From JAVBRU01 sp031547595 (GTDB lineage: Bacteria > Bacillota > Clostridia > Christensenellales > Aristaeellaceae), in contig JAVBRU010000007.1 of NCBI GenBank assembly GCA_031547595.1, forward strand, positions 1-31,350: a stretch of DNA of 31,350 nt, written 5' to 3'. Made by a program: the position numbers and the translations under genes. The notes below the pieces were generated by a model. It saw only the letters and a program-made list of their open reading frames with translations, was not told the origin of the DNA and did not search any database. Positions within the stretch are counted from its first letter, which is position 1. The number at the start of each line of letters is the position of its first letter. Shown here in pieces: positions 16,859-25,274 of this stretch.

Positions 16859-16949
16859 GATTCACATCTGCAATTCCGCTGCCGCTACACGGCCCGGCCC
16901 CACAACCACATCTCAAAGACTGGACATCGCCTGCTCAGTTTGTACTGTT
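16841..16949 (-). promoter_or_regulatory. NiCo (czcD-type) riboswitch aptamer with antiterminator P1 helix
   Basis: Reading the minus strand, the RNA has the conserved blocks of NiCo aptamers in order. These are ACUGAGCAGGCGAUG (from 16939), GCCGGGC followed by GCGGCA (the P3 arm and junction), a P4 stem GCGGA/UCCGC, and GGGACAGU ending at 16848. P1 pairs ACUG with CAGU. It is extended by AACAGU (16944-16949) pairing perfectly with ACUGUU (16841-16846). That extension uses bases of the 3' arm of the terminator at 16829-16858, so aptamer folding and termination exclude each other. Metal binding should therefore switch the ATPase on. I matched the blocks from memory of published NiCo RNAs, which are reported to bind Co(II) and Ni(II), and also Fe(II). 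Confidence 0.9.
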
Positions 16950-17001
16950 GATCTCGCCCTCTCGAATTGGGAGAGAGGATGGCAGTGCAAAGAGATACTT
17001 T

Positions 17002-17031
17002 ATTATATGCGAGCGAAATGAAATATGTCAA
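17002..17031 (-). promoter_or_regulatory. Consensus sigma-A promoter of the metal ATPase unit
   Basis: On the minus strand a perfect TTGACA (17026-17031) and a perfect TATAAT (17002-17007) are 18 bp apart. The expected start near 16995 gives a leader of about 230 nt that holds a small hairpin (CCTCTC/GAGAGG), the NiCo aptamer and its terminator. A strong constitutive promoter with downstream RNA control is consistent with this arrangement. Confidence 0.9.
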
Positions 17032-17040
17032 CTGTTTTTA

Positions 17041-17668
17041 TCTTAGGGCGTGTTTCAAAAGTCCGGGACGTGCAGATTCGCGCGGATAAAGCGTCAGTTT
17101 AATACTATTCTCAATCTAAAATACAATCAACGATCCATTAGACTGATTTTGATCTGGTGAATTACGCAAACGCCTATGGCGGCAACGGCTGGCGGCCAAT
17201 CGGCAACTATGATGCCACCCATTACACGCCAGTGGTGGCACTTCACATTTTCAACGGCACTTTGCTCGACAATTCCCATACCATCCTCCATCTTTCCATG
17301 ACGCCAACAGGGCAAGCGAATGGCGGTGATATCATAGCAAGCAGTAACGGAAACGAAACCACGTGTATAGTCATCCTGCCCACGGCTGTATAGATTGAAA
17401 ACCCCATCCATGATATCCTTGCCAGCGTAAAGCCCATGCAATGAGGACACTTGATCAAATGCACCACAACCTTGATGGGGTCAATGTTGGCGGGGAACAA
17501 GCCATAATGGATGGATCCGATCAGCACTATCCAATCGATACAAGATTTGATGGTGTTTTTGTTTTATATGAGCAGATTGGTTATTCTGCAATGTCAAGGA
17601 CTATGCGATTTTATCCGTTGTTGAACTTGTCTTGGAAATAGACGCGCTAAAGAGACTTTGATGTGAAT
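17041..17668. other. Gene-poor, AT-richer stretch with possible gene remnants
   Basis: This stretch separates the metal ATPase unit from the two-component genes. It is visibly richer in A and T than its neighbours. No frame has both a ribosome binding site and a recognisable product. Two overlapping frames, 17127-17450 (minus) and 17157-17393 (plus), have codon-like composition but match nothing I know. The minus frame at 17243-17527 contains VHLIKCPHCMGF, reminiscent of small membrane proteins. The bases near 17045-17060 (GGGCGTGTTTCAAAA) resemble inverted-repeat ends of some insertion sequences, but no partner end was found. The most likely reading is decayed sequence from past insertion or deletion. 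Confidence 0.45.
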
Positions 17669-18988
17669 CTATATATCGGCTGCTGCGGCTCTCTCGTCAT
17701 CCGCCTGCTGCGCTGGCACCGGTATGGCGATGTTCAGGCTGAACAGGTTGTCCTTGGCGGTGATGGACAGATAGCCATGGTATTTTTCGGCCATCAGCTG
17801 GATGCTTTTGAGGCCAAAGCCATGAAAGGATTTGTCATCTTTGGTGGTGACGGGCAGCCCGTCCGCAAATTGCAGCACACTCACATACGGGTTCTCGATG
17901 TGGAACACAATCAGGCCGCGCGTCTGCTTGATGGAGATGCTGATGTAGCGCTTGTTGAGGTCGCTCACCTTCAGCACCGATTCGATGGCGTTGTCAATGG
18001 CGTTGCCAAACAGGGAATACACATCGGCGGTGCTGATGAAGCTGAGGCTGCCGCCGCTGGCCATGCATTCCAGCTGGATATGCGCCTGCTGGCACAGCAG
18101 GCTTTTTTCGGCCAGTATGATATCCAGAATTTCGTTGCCGGATTTGACGGACATGTCGTAGATGTTGAGGGTGCTGTACAGCCGCTTCAGCTCCTCCTGG
18201 TCGAGGCCGTGCAGGCTGAGCAGGTGCTTTTTCAGGTCGTGGCATTTGATGTTGATCAGCTCGATGTTTTCTTTGGATTCGCGGAATTTCTCCTCCTGCA
18301 TGTGCAAAATATGCTCCATCAGCCGCTTTTCTTCCTCCAGGCGGTTTGTCCTGAACAAACCGTACTGCATCGACAGGGCGAACAGGCAGCACACGATGTC
18401 CAGCGACGAATAGGTGAAGCGCAGCGTGTTGGGGATCTGCTCCATATGCTCGGCAAATATGAACTGCAATATGGAGGTGTAGATGGCGACACCCACGCAC
18501 AGGAAGATGAATTGGTTCTGGGACAGGAATTTTTCGTCCATCGTCTTGATCCGGCGGGCGTACACCAGAAATTCCAATGCGTAGATGCATACTAGGATGG
18601 TCAGGTAGATCACGCTGGTCACGGGGTCATCCAGGCTTTGGGGCAGGAAATGCAGCACCGTTTCGCCCACCTTGAAGGCCATGTGCTGGCAGACATAGGC
18701 GCTGATGCTCAAAAACAGGGCGACCGAAAAAGAGATCTGGCAGGACAGTATGCCCGAGAATACCGTCAGGAAGAACCAGATAAAGTATTTGAGGAAGTTG
18801 AAGAACACCGAATTGATGGGCACGCTGTTGAGCAGCACGGAGCTGGTAAGCAGCACCAGCGCCGTAAGCAGGATGCGCAGCCAGTAGCCGCGGCGCTTTT
18901 CCTGCGAATAGGTGAACAGCACATTGCAGCACAGCAGCTCCAGCACAAAACCGTTGCTTTGAAAGAATGCCAATATGGACGCGATCAT
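17669..18988 (-). CDS. GHKL-type sensor histidine kinase (AgrC/LytS-like class)
   Basis: The 439-residue product has about six membrane helices in residues 1-210 as the sensor. A predicted coiled coil follows (about 215-245), then a phosphoacceptor His in INIKCHDLKKH (H250) and a GHKL ATPase domain with N box NAIDNAIES near 335 and G box GFGLKSI near 395. Kinases of this class sense extracellular peptides or other ligands through the membrane domain and pair with LytTR regulators. Its ATG overlaps the stop of the response regulator gene by 4 nt (ATGA), so the two are translationally coupled. No autoinducer-peptide or AgrB-like gene is next to it. The divergent glycosidase cluster is the obvious candidate target, which is inference from position. 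Confidence 0.9.
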   Translation of the reverse strand: MIASILAFFQSNGFVLELLCCNVLFTYSQEKRRGYWLRILLTALVLLTSSVLLNSVPINSVFFNFLKYFIWFFLTVFSGILSCQISFSVALFLSISAYVCQHMAFKVGETVLHFLPQSLDDPVTSVIYLTILVCIYALEFLVYARRIKTMDEKFLSQNQFIFLCVGVAIYTSILQFIFAEHMEQIPNTLRFTYSSLDIVCCLFALSMQYGLFRTNRLEEEKRLMEHILHMQEEKFRESKENIELINIKCHDLKKHLLSLHGLDQEELKRLYSTLNIYDMSVKSGNEILDIILAEKSLLCQQAHIQLECMASGGSLSFISTADVYSLFGNAIDNAIESVLKVSDLNKRYISISIKQTRGLIVFHIENPYVSVLQFADGLPVTTKDDKSFHGFGLKSIQLMAEKYHGYLSITAKDNLFSLNIAIPVPAQQADDERAAAADI

Positions 18989-19698
18989 GTATTTCCATCC
19001 CCCAGCCAGTTCGCTATGTCCAGCATGAACTGTTTCTTTTTCGGGTGGCTGATTTGCAATTGCTCGCCATTGAGCAGCGTGACCACAAAGCCGGTGATGG
19101 AAGCGATGTAGCGCGCGTTGACCAGGTAACAGCTGTTGCAGCGGTAAAAATGGTGCGGGCGCAGGTTTTTCTCCACCTCCGAGAGCGAGCCGTAGGCGAT
19201 GTAGGTCTTGTCCTCGGCATGGTAGAAGAGCTTGTGGCTGTTGATTTCCACATACATCAGCGCCTGTGAGGACAGGCGCACCAGCCCGTTGGCCTGGGGC
19301 AGAACGATCTCCGCATCGGAGTTGGCCGAGAGGATGGAGAGCGCCCGCTTCAGCTTGTACGCCGTATTTTGGTAGTTGATGGGCTTGATGATGTAATACA
19401 GCGCGTCCACCTCATAGCCGCGCACGGCGTACTGCGCCATGTTGGTCACAAAGATGATAATGATCTGCTTGTCAAACTCGCGCAGCTTGAACGCGGCATC
19501 CATGCCGTTGAGGCCGGGCAGCTCGATGTCCATAAACACGATGTCATAGCCTTTTTTATAGTCCGTCAGAAAGCTCACGGCGTCCGCAAAGCGTTTGGTC
19601 TGGAAGTTAACGCCGTTTTCGCGCGCGTAGGTATCCAGCGTGGATTGCAGCATGCGGGCGGCCGATGTTTCATCCTCTACAATGGCGATGTGTACCAT
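18985..19698 (-). CDS. LytTR-family response regulator
   Basis: The 237-residue product has a receiver domain (residues 1-120) with acidic pocket E8/D9 in IVEDE, phosphoacceptor D57 in VFMDIELPG, and the conserved Lys in IIKPI. A LytTR DNA-binding domain occupies about residues 135-237 (HHFYRCNSCYLVNARYI). Such regulators bind pairs of short direct repeats in promoters. The ATG at 19698 was chosen since AGGGG (19707-19711) is 8 nt upstream; the ATG at 19704 is too close to that site. A near-perfect promoter is at 19749-19777, divergent from the GH2 gene, so the intergenic 250 bp could hold both autoregulatory and target sites. I did not find a clear LytTR repeat pair by eye. Confidence 0.92.
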   Translation of the reverse strand: MVHIAIVEDETSAARMLQSTLDTYARENGVNFQTKRFADAVSFLTDYKKGYDIVFMDIELPGLNGMDAAFKLREFDKQIIIIFVTNMAQYAVRGYEVDALYYIIKPINYQNTAYKLKRALSILSANSDAEIVLPQANGLVRLSSQALMYVEINSHKLFYHAEDKTYIAYGSLSEVEKNLRPHHFYRCNSCYLVNARYIASITGFVVTLLNGEQLQISHPKKKQFMLDIANWLGDGNT

Positions 19699-19748
19699 CA
19701 ACATGGCCCCTTTCCCCAAACCCCCGCGAGCTCTTTGTTCATGGATGC

Positions 19749-19777
19749 ATCATAGCACATGAACAATTTGGCGTCAA
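19749..19777 (-). promoter_or_regulatory. Sigma-A promoter of the two-component operon
   Basis: On the minus strand TTGACG (19772-19777) and TATGAT (19749-19754) are 17 bp apart, each with one mismatch to consensus. The start would fall about 45 nt upstream of the regulator start codon. Confidence 0.8.
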
Positions 19778-19856
19778 TATGACAAGAAAAAGATAAATTG
19801 AAGGATGGCTGGGCGATAAGTTTAGGCTGGAAAATGCGAAGGTTACGCACTGGGCC

Positions 19857-19885
19857 TTGCCGCCTTGCGCGCCGGGCGCTATAGT
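19857..19885 (+). promoter_or_regulatory. Probable promoter of the GH2 glycosidase gene
   Basis: TTGCCG (19857-19862) and TATAGT (19880-19885) are separated by 17 bp. The expected start, about 19892, gives a 60-nt leader before the GGGAGG site at 19938-19943. It would be read divergently from the two-component promoter 80 bp away. Confidence 0.5.
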
Positions 19886-19951
19886 GTGGGTACACAGCGT
19901 TCGGTTTTTTATGTACATAGGCAATGCCATCGATTACGGGAGGTGGTACTC

Positions 19952-22342
19952 ATCAAAAGATTGAATTTCAACAGCGGATGGCGCTTTCACAAATGCTCTG
20001 ATGATGCGCGCGTGCAGCAAGTTACGCTGCCGCACGACGCCATGCTTATGGAAAAACGCTCCAATACCAGCGCCGGCGGCGCGAACATCAGCTGGTTTGA
20101 GGGCGGCGATTATGTGTATGAAAAAAGCTTTGTCTGGCCGGATGTGGCGGGGGAGCAGGAGACGGGCCGCGTACTGGTGGAGTTTGAAGGGGTGTACCAC
20201 AACGCGGAGGTATTCCTGGACGGCGAAAAGATCGCCGCGCATCCCTACGGCTATACGGGGTTTTATGCGGAGCTGACAGGCAAGCTGAAGACCGGCGAAA
20301 ACACGCTGCGCGTGGACGTATACAACGCCAAGCAGCCCAACAGCCGCTGGTATACGGGCTCTGGCATCTACCGCCCCGTTCACCTGTGCCTGCTGCCAAC
20401 GGCGCATATTCTGCCAGACAGCCTTCAGATCAAAACGCTGGATTACCGGCAGCCCACGGTGCAGGTGCGTCTTCAAACCAGCACGGCCGGGCCTGTGACG
20501 GTTGACATGCTGGCGGCGGACGGCAACCGGGTGCTCTATCACGCCAAGGGCGAGAGCGACGGCACCTTTGCCCTGGACCTCCCGATGCCGGGGGCGGCGC
20601 TGTGGTCGCCCGAATCGCCCGCGCTGTACCGCTGCCGCGTGCAGTTTGCAAACGACTGCGAGGAAACGCTCTTTGGCATCCGGACGGTGGCGTGCGATGC
20701 GGCCCAGGGTTTTCGCATCAACGGCAAGCGCGTGATCCTGCGCGGTGCGTGCATTCACCACGACAACGGCGTGCTGGGCGCGCTGGCCGAGCCCTTTGCC
20801 GAGGCGCGCAAGGTGCGCCTGCTCAAGGAAGTGGGCTACAACGCGCTGCGCTCGGCGCACAACCCCTGCTCCAAGGCGCTGCTTGCGGCCTGCGACAGGC
20901 AGGGCATGCTGCTGATGGACGAATATGTGGACATGTGGTACATGCACAAGACCAAGTATGACTATGCGGACTACTTCGAAGAGTGGTGGCGGCAGGACCT
21001 TCAGGACATGGTGAAAAAGGACTACAACCACCCCTGTGTCGTACTGTATTCCATCGGCAACGAGGTGGCCGAAACCGGACAGAAGCGCGGCATCAAGCTG
21101 ACGGGCGACATGCGCGCGCACATCCGCGCGCTGGACGATACGCGTCCCGTCACCTGCGGCATCAACATCTTCTTCAATTATTTGAGCGCGCTGGGCTTTG
21201 GCGTATACAGCGACAAAAAGGCGGAAAAGACCGAGATCAAGCCCGGCAAGCAAAAGAAAGCCGTGGGCAGCGAGTTTTTCAACAACCTGGCCGGATTGAT
21301 GGGCGCGGGGTTCATGAAGTTTGGCGCAACGCTGCACGGCAGCAATGTCAAGACCCGGGATTCCTTCGCCGCGCTGGATGTGGCGGGCTATAACTACGGG
21401 ATCAACCGCTACCGGCACGACTTTGGGCAATACCCGAACCGCGTGATTGTGGGCAGCGAAACCTTCTGCGCCGATGCGTACACCTTCTTTGAAATGGCCA
21501 AGCACCACCCTGCCCTGATCGGCGATTTTGTGTGGGCGGGCATGGATTATCTGGGCGAGGCCGGCATCGGCGCATGGGAATACAGCGATTACGCGCCGGA
21601 TTTCGACCATGGCGCAGGCTGGATCACCGCAGGCTCCGGCCGTCTGGACATCACGGGCAAGGGCGGCGGCGAGATGCTGTATACCCGCGTGGCGTTTGAG
21701 CTTGCGCCCATCGGCATGGCCGTGGTACCCGTCAGCCCCAAACGCCGTTCGCATTCGCCCTCGGCCTGGAAGCTGACCAACGCGCTTCCCTCCTGGAGCT
21801 GGCACGGCATGGACGGCGCGCCGGCCACGGTGGAGGTGTACGCACGGGCAGAGCGGGTGGCGCTGTACCTGAACGAAAAGAAGGTGGGGGAGAAGAGAAG
21901 CCCCGGCGACTGCCGCTTCGTGTTCAAAACAGTGTACCACGACGGCGTGCTGGAGGCCAAGGCACTCGATGGCGCGGGCAACGTGATTGCCACGACGTCG
22001 CTGCGTACCGCGAAGGACATCACCCGCCTCACCCTTCACCCGGAGGCGGACACGCTGCGTGCGGATGATCTGGCCTATGTGCGCATCCGCTATACCGATG
22101 ACCGGGGCGAAGGACAGCCGCTGGCGCGCGGCAAGGTGCATGTGAAGGTGGAAAACGGCACGCTGCTGGGGCTGGGCAACGGCTGCGCGTACAACAGCGA
22201 CGGCTACCTGAACGATTGTACCGATACCTACTACGGCGAAGCGCTGGCGGTGATCCGCCCGGCCGGGCCGGGGACGCTGCGCATCGCGGCGGACAGCCCC
22301 CATGGCAGCGCAACCGCCGAAATAACCGTGGACGCCCTATAG
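19952..22342 (+). CDS. Glycoside hydrolase family 2 (beta-galactosidase/beta-glucuronidase type)
   Basis: The roughly 796-residue product has the GH2 order: a jelly-roll sugar-binding domain from NFNSGWRF, an Ig-like domain, the TIM barrel and C-terminal beta domains. The acid/base Glu is E371 in YSIGNEVAE and the nucleophile is E503 in VGSETF, so the enzyme looks active. The region after about residue 590 resembles the DUF4982 and family 2 C-terminal domains. No signal peptide is present, so it is probably cytoplasmic. The start is unclear. GGGAGG (19938-19943) is ideally placed for codon ATC at 19952, where relatives would have ATG (MKRLNF). Canonical alternatives are GTG 19943, which overlaps the site, and TTG 19961, which is 17 nt from it. 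The exact sugar cannot be told from sequence. It opens the carbohydrate cluster. Confidence 0.9.
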   Translation: MKRLNFNSGWRFHKCSDDARVQQVTLPHDAMLMEKRSNTSAGGANISWFEGGDYVYEKSFVWPDVAGEQETGRVLVEFEGVYHNAEVFLDGEKIAAHPYGYTGFYAELTGKLKTGENTLRVDVYNAKQPNSRWYTGSGIYRPVHLCLLPTAHILPDSLQIKTLDYRQPTVQVRLQTSTAGPVTVDMLAADGNRVLYHAKGESDGTFALDLPMPGAALWSPESPALYRCRVQFANDCEETLFGIRTVACDAAQGFRINGKRVILRGACIHHDNGVLGALAEPFAEARKVRLLKEVGYNALRSAHNPCSKALLAACDRQGMLLMDEYVDMWYMHKTKYDYADYFEEWWRQDLQDMVKKDYNHPCVVLYSIGNEVAETGQKRGIKLTGDMRAHIRALDDTRPVTCGINIFFNYLSALGFGVYSDKKAEKTEIKPGKQKKAVGSEFFNNLAGLMGAGFMKFGATLHGSNVKTRDSFAALDVAGYNYGINRYRHDFGQYPNRVIVGSETFCADAYTFFEMAKHHPALIGDFVWAGMDYLGEAGIGAWEYSDYAPDFDHGAGWITAGSGRLDITGKGGGEMLYTRVAFELAPIGMAVVPVSPKRRSHSPSAWKLTNALPSWSWHGMDGAPATVEVYARAERVALYLNEKKVGEKRSPGDCRFVFKTVYHDGVLEAKALDGAGNVIATTSLRTAKDITRLTLHPEADTLRADDLAYVRIRYTDDRGEGQPLARGKVHVKVENGTLLGLGNGCAYNSDGYLNDCTDTYYGEALAVIRPAGPGTLRIAADSPHGSATAEITVDAL

Positions 22343-22357
22343 GCGCAAGCGCCTTTT
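22342..22357 (+). terminator. Weak terminator-like hairpin after GH2
   Basis: GGCG and CGCC pair around a CAAG tetraloop, followed by TTTT, starting at the last base of the GH2 stop codon. The stem is only four base pairs, so partial read-through into the GH3 gene is likely. The rest of the 160-nt gap shows no clear promoter. Confidence 0.35.
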
Positions 22358-22502
22358 GTGTATTGTTGATCGGGCAATGAAAGGGGGAGTTGGCTGTACA
22401 ATCACGCACAGGGGGAAAGCCGCTGTTGTTGGTGCGTGGATGGAAACGCACACCTGGCAGGAAGGAACCACAAAGACTGAATCAAAATAGGGAGGCAGAG
22501 CA

Positions 22503-24971
22503 ATGAATTCTATCTTGAAAAAATCCGTATCTTTTTTCCTGGTGCTGCTCTTGGTATTGTCTGTTGCGCCCGGTCTGGCAGAAGGCGCATTGAGCTATCC
22601 GGTGCAGCCCGAGGCGCTGGGCTCCGGCGATAAGCTGTGGACAGAAGTAGACATGCCGGACGGCTGGACGATGATCCTCAACGAGGGCGGCGCTACGCTG
22701 GGCTACTCCAAATCTTCCGGCCTGCCCATCCTCCAGGTGGATGGCTATGCCTTCAAAGACCTGAACAAAAACGGCGTGCTGGACATCTATGAAGACTGGC
22801 GCGTAGACTATGAAACCCGCGCTGCTGCGCTGGCGGACTCCGGTGAGCTGAGCAACGAATGGATGATGGGCCTCAAAATGAATCCCTTCAGCATCGGCGC
22901 GGCCAGCCCCGACTCCATGCTGGACAACACCAAGCTCGCCCTGACCCTGGGCTACCGCCACGTGCGCTTCCCCAACGGCCCCGCCAAGACCGTCGTTGGC
23001 TGGAACAACCAGATTCAGGAATACATTGAAGCGCTGGATGGCGTGGTCGTTCCCGCCACATTCATCGCCGACCCGCTGGGCGGCAATGGCGTGTCCAACT
23101 GGCCCGGCTATCTGGGCCTGGCGGCCTCCTTTGATCCCGATCTGGCGGCGCAGTACGGCCAGATGCTGAGCAAGGAATGGCGCGCGCTAGGCGTTTCCAT
23201 GAAGGTTGCGCCCCAGATTGACCTGGCGACCGAACCGCGCTGGAAGCGCGCCGACATGACCTTTGGCGAAGACCCGCAGCTGTCCATGGACATGTCTGTC
23301 GCGATGGTCAACGCCTGGCAGTCCACCTATGATGAAGAGGGCAATGACCTGGGCTGGGGCGCGGACAGCGTGAACTGCCAGATCAAGCACCTGATGGGCG
23401 AGGGCGCAGCAGAGGGCGGACGCGAGTCCCACTCCTTGGACGGCGCGTACAACGTCTATCCGGGCGGCCAGTTCTATACCACGATCCTGCCTTACTTCGC
23501 CTGCCTGAAGCTGCCTGGCCTGACCAAGGAAGCTTCCAGCGCCATGACCAACTTCTCCATCGCTGTGGACGAGTATGGCGAGTCCATCGGCGGCGACCGC
23601 GTGGCCACCAGCTACAACAGCTGGAAGATCAACACCCTGTGGAGAGAGCTGAACAACTGGGACGGCTTCATCCTGACCGACTTCAACGTGCATGTGGACA
23701 AATGCTTTGGCGCGGAGAACCTGACTGTGCCCGAGCGCCTGCTGCAGATCCTGGCCGCTGGCTGCGACGCGTTTGGCAACCTGGGCGGCGGCTATCAGGC
23801 GGACATTGACACCGCGATGGAAGCCTATGCCATCGGCGTGAAGAAATTCGGCCAGGACGGCATGGATAAGATCATGATCGACTCCACCCGCCGCGCGCTC
23901 AAGACGCTGTTCAACGTGGGCGTTGTGGACAATCCCTACCTCACCCTGGAAGCGGCCTCCACCATCCCCAACAATGCAGAGCATGCCGCCGCTGCCTTTG
24001 ATGCACAGGTGAAGTCCATCGTGATGCTCAAAAACAGCGACAACACCCTCAAAGCTGCGACCGAAGAAAAGCTGACCGTGTACATCCCCTGGAAGTACGT
24101 TCCCGCCACGGAATCCCGCGGCCGCATCACCCCCGCTTCTCTGGCCTCCTCCTTTGACCTGCAAACGGCCATGAAGTATTTCAACGTGGTGACCGACAAG
24201 GCCGGCCAGCCCTCCGGCCCGAACGACGCCGACGGCAAGCCCACCTACGTGGAGGCAGACATCGTGCGTGCGTCTGCGGAAGACATCGCCAAATGTGATT
24301 TCGCGCTGGTGCGCATCAAGAGCCCGCAGTGCGGCAACCCCACCACCGGCTATGATGCAGATATGAACGTGCCCGAAACCTACGAATACCTGCCCATCTC
24401 CCTGCAGTACCGCCCCTATACCGCGGACAGCATGTATGTGCGCTTTGAGTCCATCGGCGGCCAGATCACTTCCCGCGAAGTGCAGGGCACCTACGGCATG
24501 GAAACCGTCTATGAAAAGGAAAACCGCTCCTACTATGGCAAGACCGGCATCATCACCAACGAAGCCGATCTGGACTATGTGCTGTATGCCGCCTCCGTTG
24601 CGGACAAGGTCGTTGTGGCTGTGGACGTGAAGAGCGCGATGGTGTTCTCCGAATTCGAGAGCGAAGTGGATGCCATTGTGGTTGCCTGGAGCGGAGACCG
24701 CGCCAAGGCCATCGACGACGCCGCGTTCTTTGAAATCATCAGCGGCAAGCGCGAGCCCTCCGGCCTGCTGCCCATGCAGATGCCCCTTGACATGGAGACC
24801 GTGGAAGCGCAATATGAAGACGTGCCGCGCGATATGGAATGCTATGTGGACGCGGACGGCAACACCTACGACTTCACCTTTGGTATGAACTGGTCCGGCC
24901 AGATCAACGATGAGCGCGTGGCGAAATACAATGTGCCGCCCATCGTTGGCGAGAACCCCCTGCTCAATTAA
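22503..24971 (+). CDS. Secreted glycoside hydrolase family 3 beta-glycosidase
   Basis: The 822-residue product starts with a clear signal peptide (residues 1-27, cut near GLAEG). An EF-hand-like calcium loop DLNKNGVLDIYED (residues 86-98) precedes the GH3 TIM barrel, which contains QIDLATEPRWKR and KHLMGEG. The candidate nucleophile is D393 in FILTDFNVH. The C-terminal (alpha/beta) sandwich follows, with VMLKNSDNTLK near 508. There is no C-terminal sorting signal or membrane segment, so it is released or held by non-covalent contacts. The ATG at 22503 follows GGGAGG (22490-22495) by 7 nt. GH3 enzymes of this kind release single glucose or xylose units from beta-linked oligosaccharides; the substrate here is unknown. 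The long hairpin after its stop probably ends the transcript. Confidence 0.9.
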   Translation: MNSILKKSVSFFLVLLLVLSVAPGLAEGALSYPVQPEALGSGDKLWTEVDMPDGWTMILNEGGATLGYSKSSGLPILQVDGYAFKDLNKNGVLDIYEDWRVDYETRAAALADSGELSNEWMMGLKMNPFSIGAASPDSMLDNTKLALTLGYRHVRFPNGPAKTVVGWNNQIQEYIEALDGVVVPATFIADPLGGNGVSNWPGYLGLAASFDPDLAAQYGQMLSKEWRALGVSMKVAPQIDLATEPRWKRADMTFGEDPQLSMDMSVAMVNAWQSTYDEEGNDLGWGADSVNCQIKHLMGEGAAEGGRESHSLDGAYNVYPGGQFYTTILPYFACLKLPGLTKEASSAMTNFSIAVDEYGESIGGDRVATSYNSWKINTLWRELNNWDGFILTDFNVHVDKCFGAENLTVPERLLQILAAGCDAFGNLGGGYQADIDTAMEAYAIGVKKFGQDGMDKIMIDSTRRALKTLFNVGVVDNPYLTLEAASTIPNNAEHAAAAFDAQVKSIVMLKNSDNTLKAATEEKLTVYIPWKYVPATESRGRITPASLASSFDLQTAMKYFNVVTDKAGQPSGPNDADGKPTYVEADIVRASAEDIAKCDFALVRIKSPQCGNPTTGYDADMNVPETYEYLPISLQYRPYTADSMYVRFESIGGQITSREVQGTYGMETVYEKENRSYYGKTGIITNEADLDYVLYAASVADKVVVAVDVKSAMVFSEFESEVDAIVVAWSGDRAKAIDDAAFFEIISGKREPSGLLPMQMPLDMETVEAQYEDVPRDMECYVDADGNTYDFTFGMNWSGQINDERVAKYNVPPIVGENPLLN

Positions 24972-24990
24972 CCTGCTTGGATACCTCCTT

Positions 24991-25036
24991 GGGAAATGGC
25001 TGCCCGGCTTACGCTAGGGCTGGGCAGCCATTTCCC
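24991..25036. terminator. Long perfect hairpin after the first GH3 gene
   Basis: GGGAAATGGCTGCCC (24991-25005) and GGGCAGCCATTTCCC (25022-25036) form a perfect 15-bp stem with a 16-nt loop. Only two Ts follow, so it is an atypical terminator; it may also stabilise the 3' end of the GH3 message. The remaining gap up to 25274 has one further small hairpin (CGGGTGT 25217-25223 with ACACCCG 25240-25246) just before the next ribosome binding site and no clear promoter. Confidence 0.6.
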
Positions 25037-25274
25037 TTCACGCAACCGCTGATTGATTCGGGCATTATGCCTGGCGGCGTCTTTTGCACGTGCGCTGCGT
25101 CAGAAAAACTTGAAATAGCGCTGCTATTCCTGTGTTTTCCTTCCTTGCGCACGCACAAAACCCGCTCCCCAGCCATAAACCCTCTTGCAATCATCGGTTA
25201 CGCATCGGTCGTGTTTCGGGTGTTGCTCCTTCCAGGGGGACACCCGGTGTAGAACTTGGAGAGGAAGATAGAAC

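Noticed and set aside
16841..16995. Manganese (yybP-ykoY) or magnesium (M-box) riboswitch in the ATPase leader
   Set aside because: The conserved bases expected for those classes are absent, while the ordered blocks fit the NiCo class.
17153..17393. Acetolactate synthase-like plus-strand fragment
   Set aside because: The resemblance covers about 15 residues only, and the rest of the frame matches nothing, so it is not called as a gene.
17127..17450. 107-codon minus-strand frame with codon-like composition
   Set aside because: No ribosome binding site, no family, and it overlaps other equally plausible frames.
19720..19950. LytTR binding-site repeats between the regulator and GH2
   Set aside because: No pair of matching 9-bp repeats at the usual spacing could be found by eye.
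19934..22303. 789-codon minus-strand open frame opposite GH2
   Set aside because: Same antisense artefact; the product is His/Arg/Ala-rich and matches no family.
22440..22455. CcpA (cre) operator before the first GH3 gene
   Set aside because: TGGAAACGCACACC differs from the cre consensus at three or more positions and has poor symmetry.
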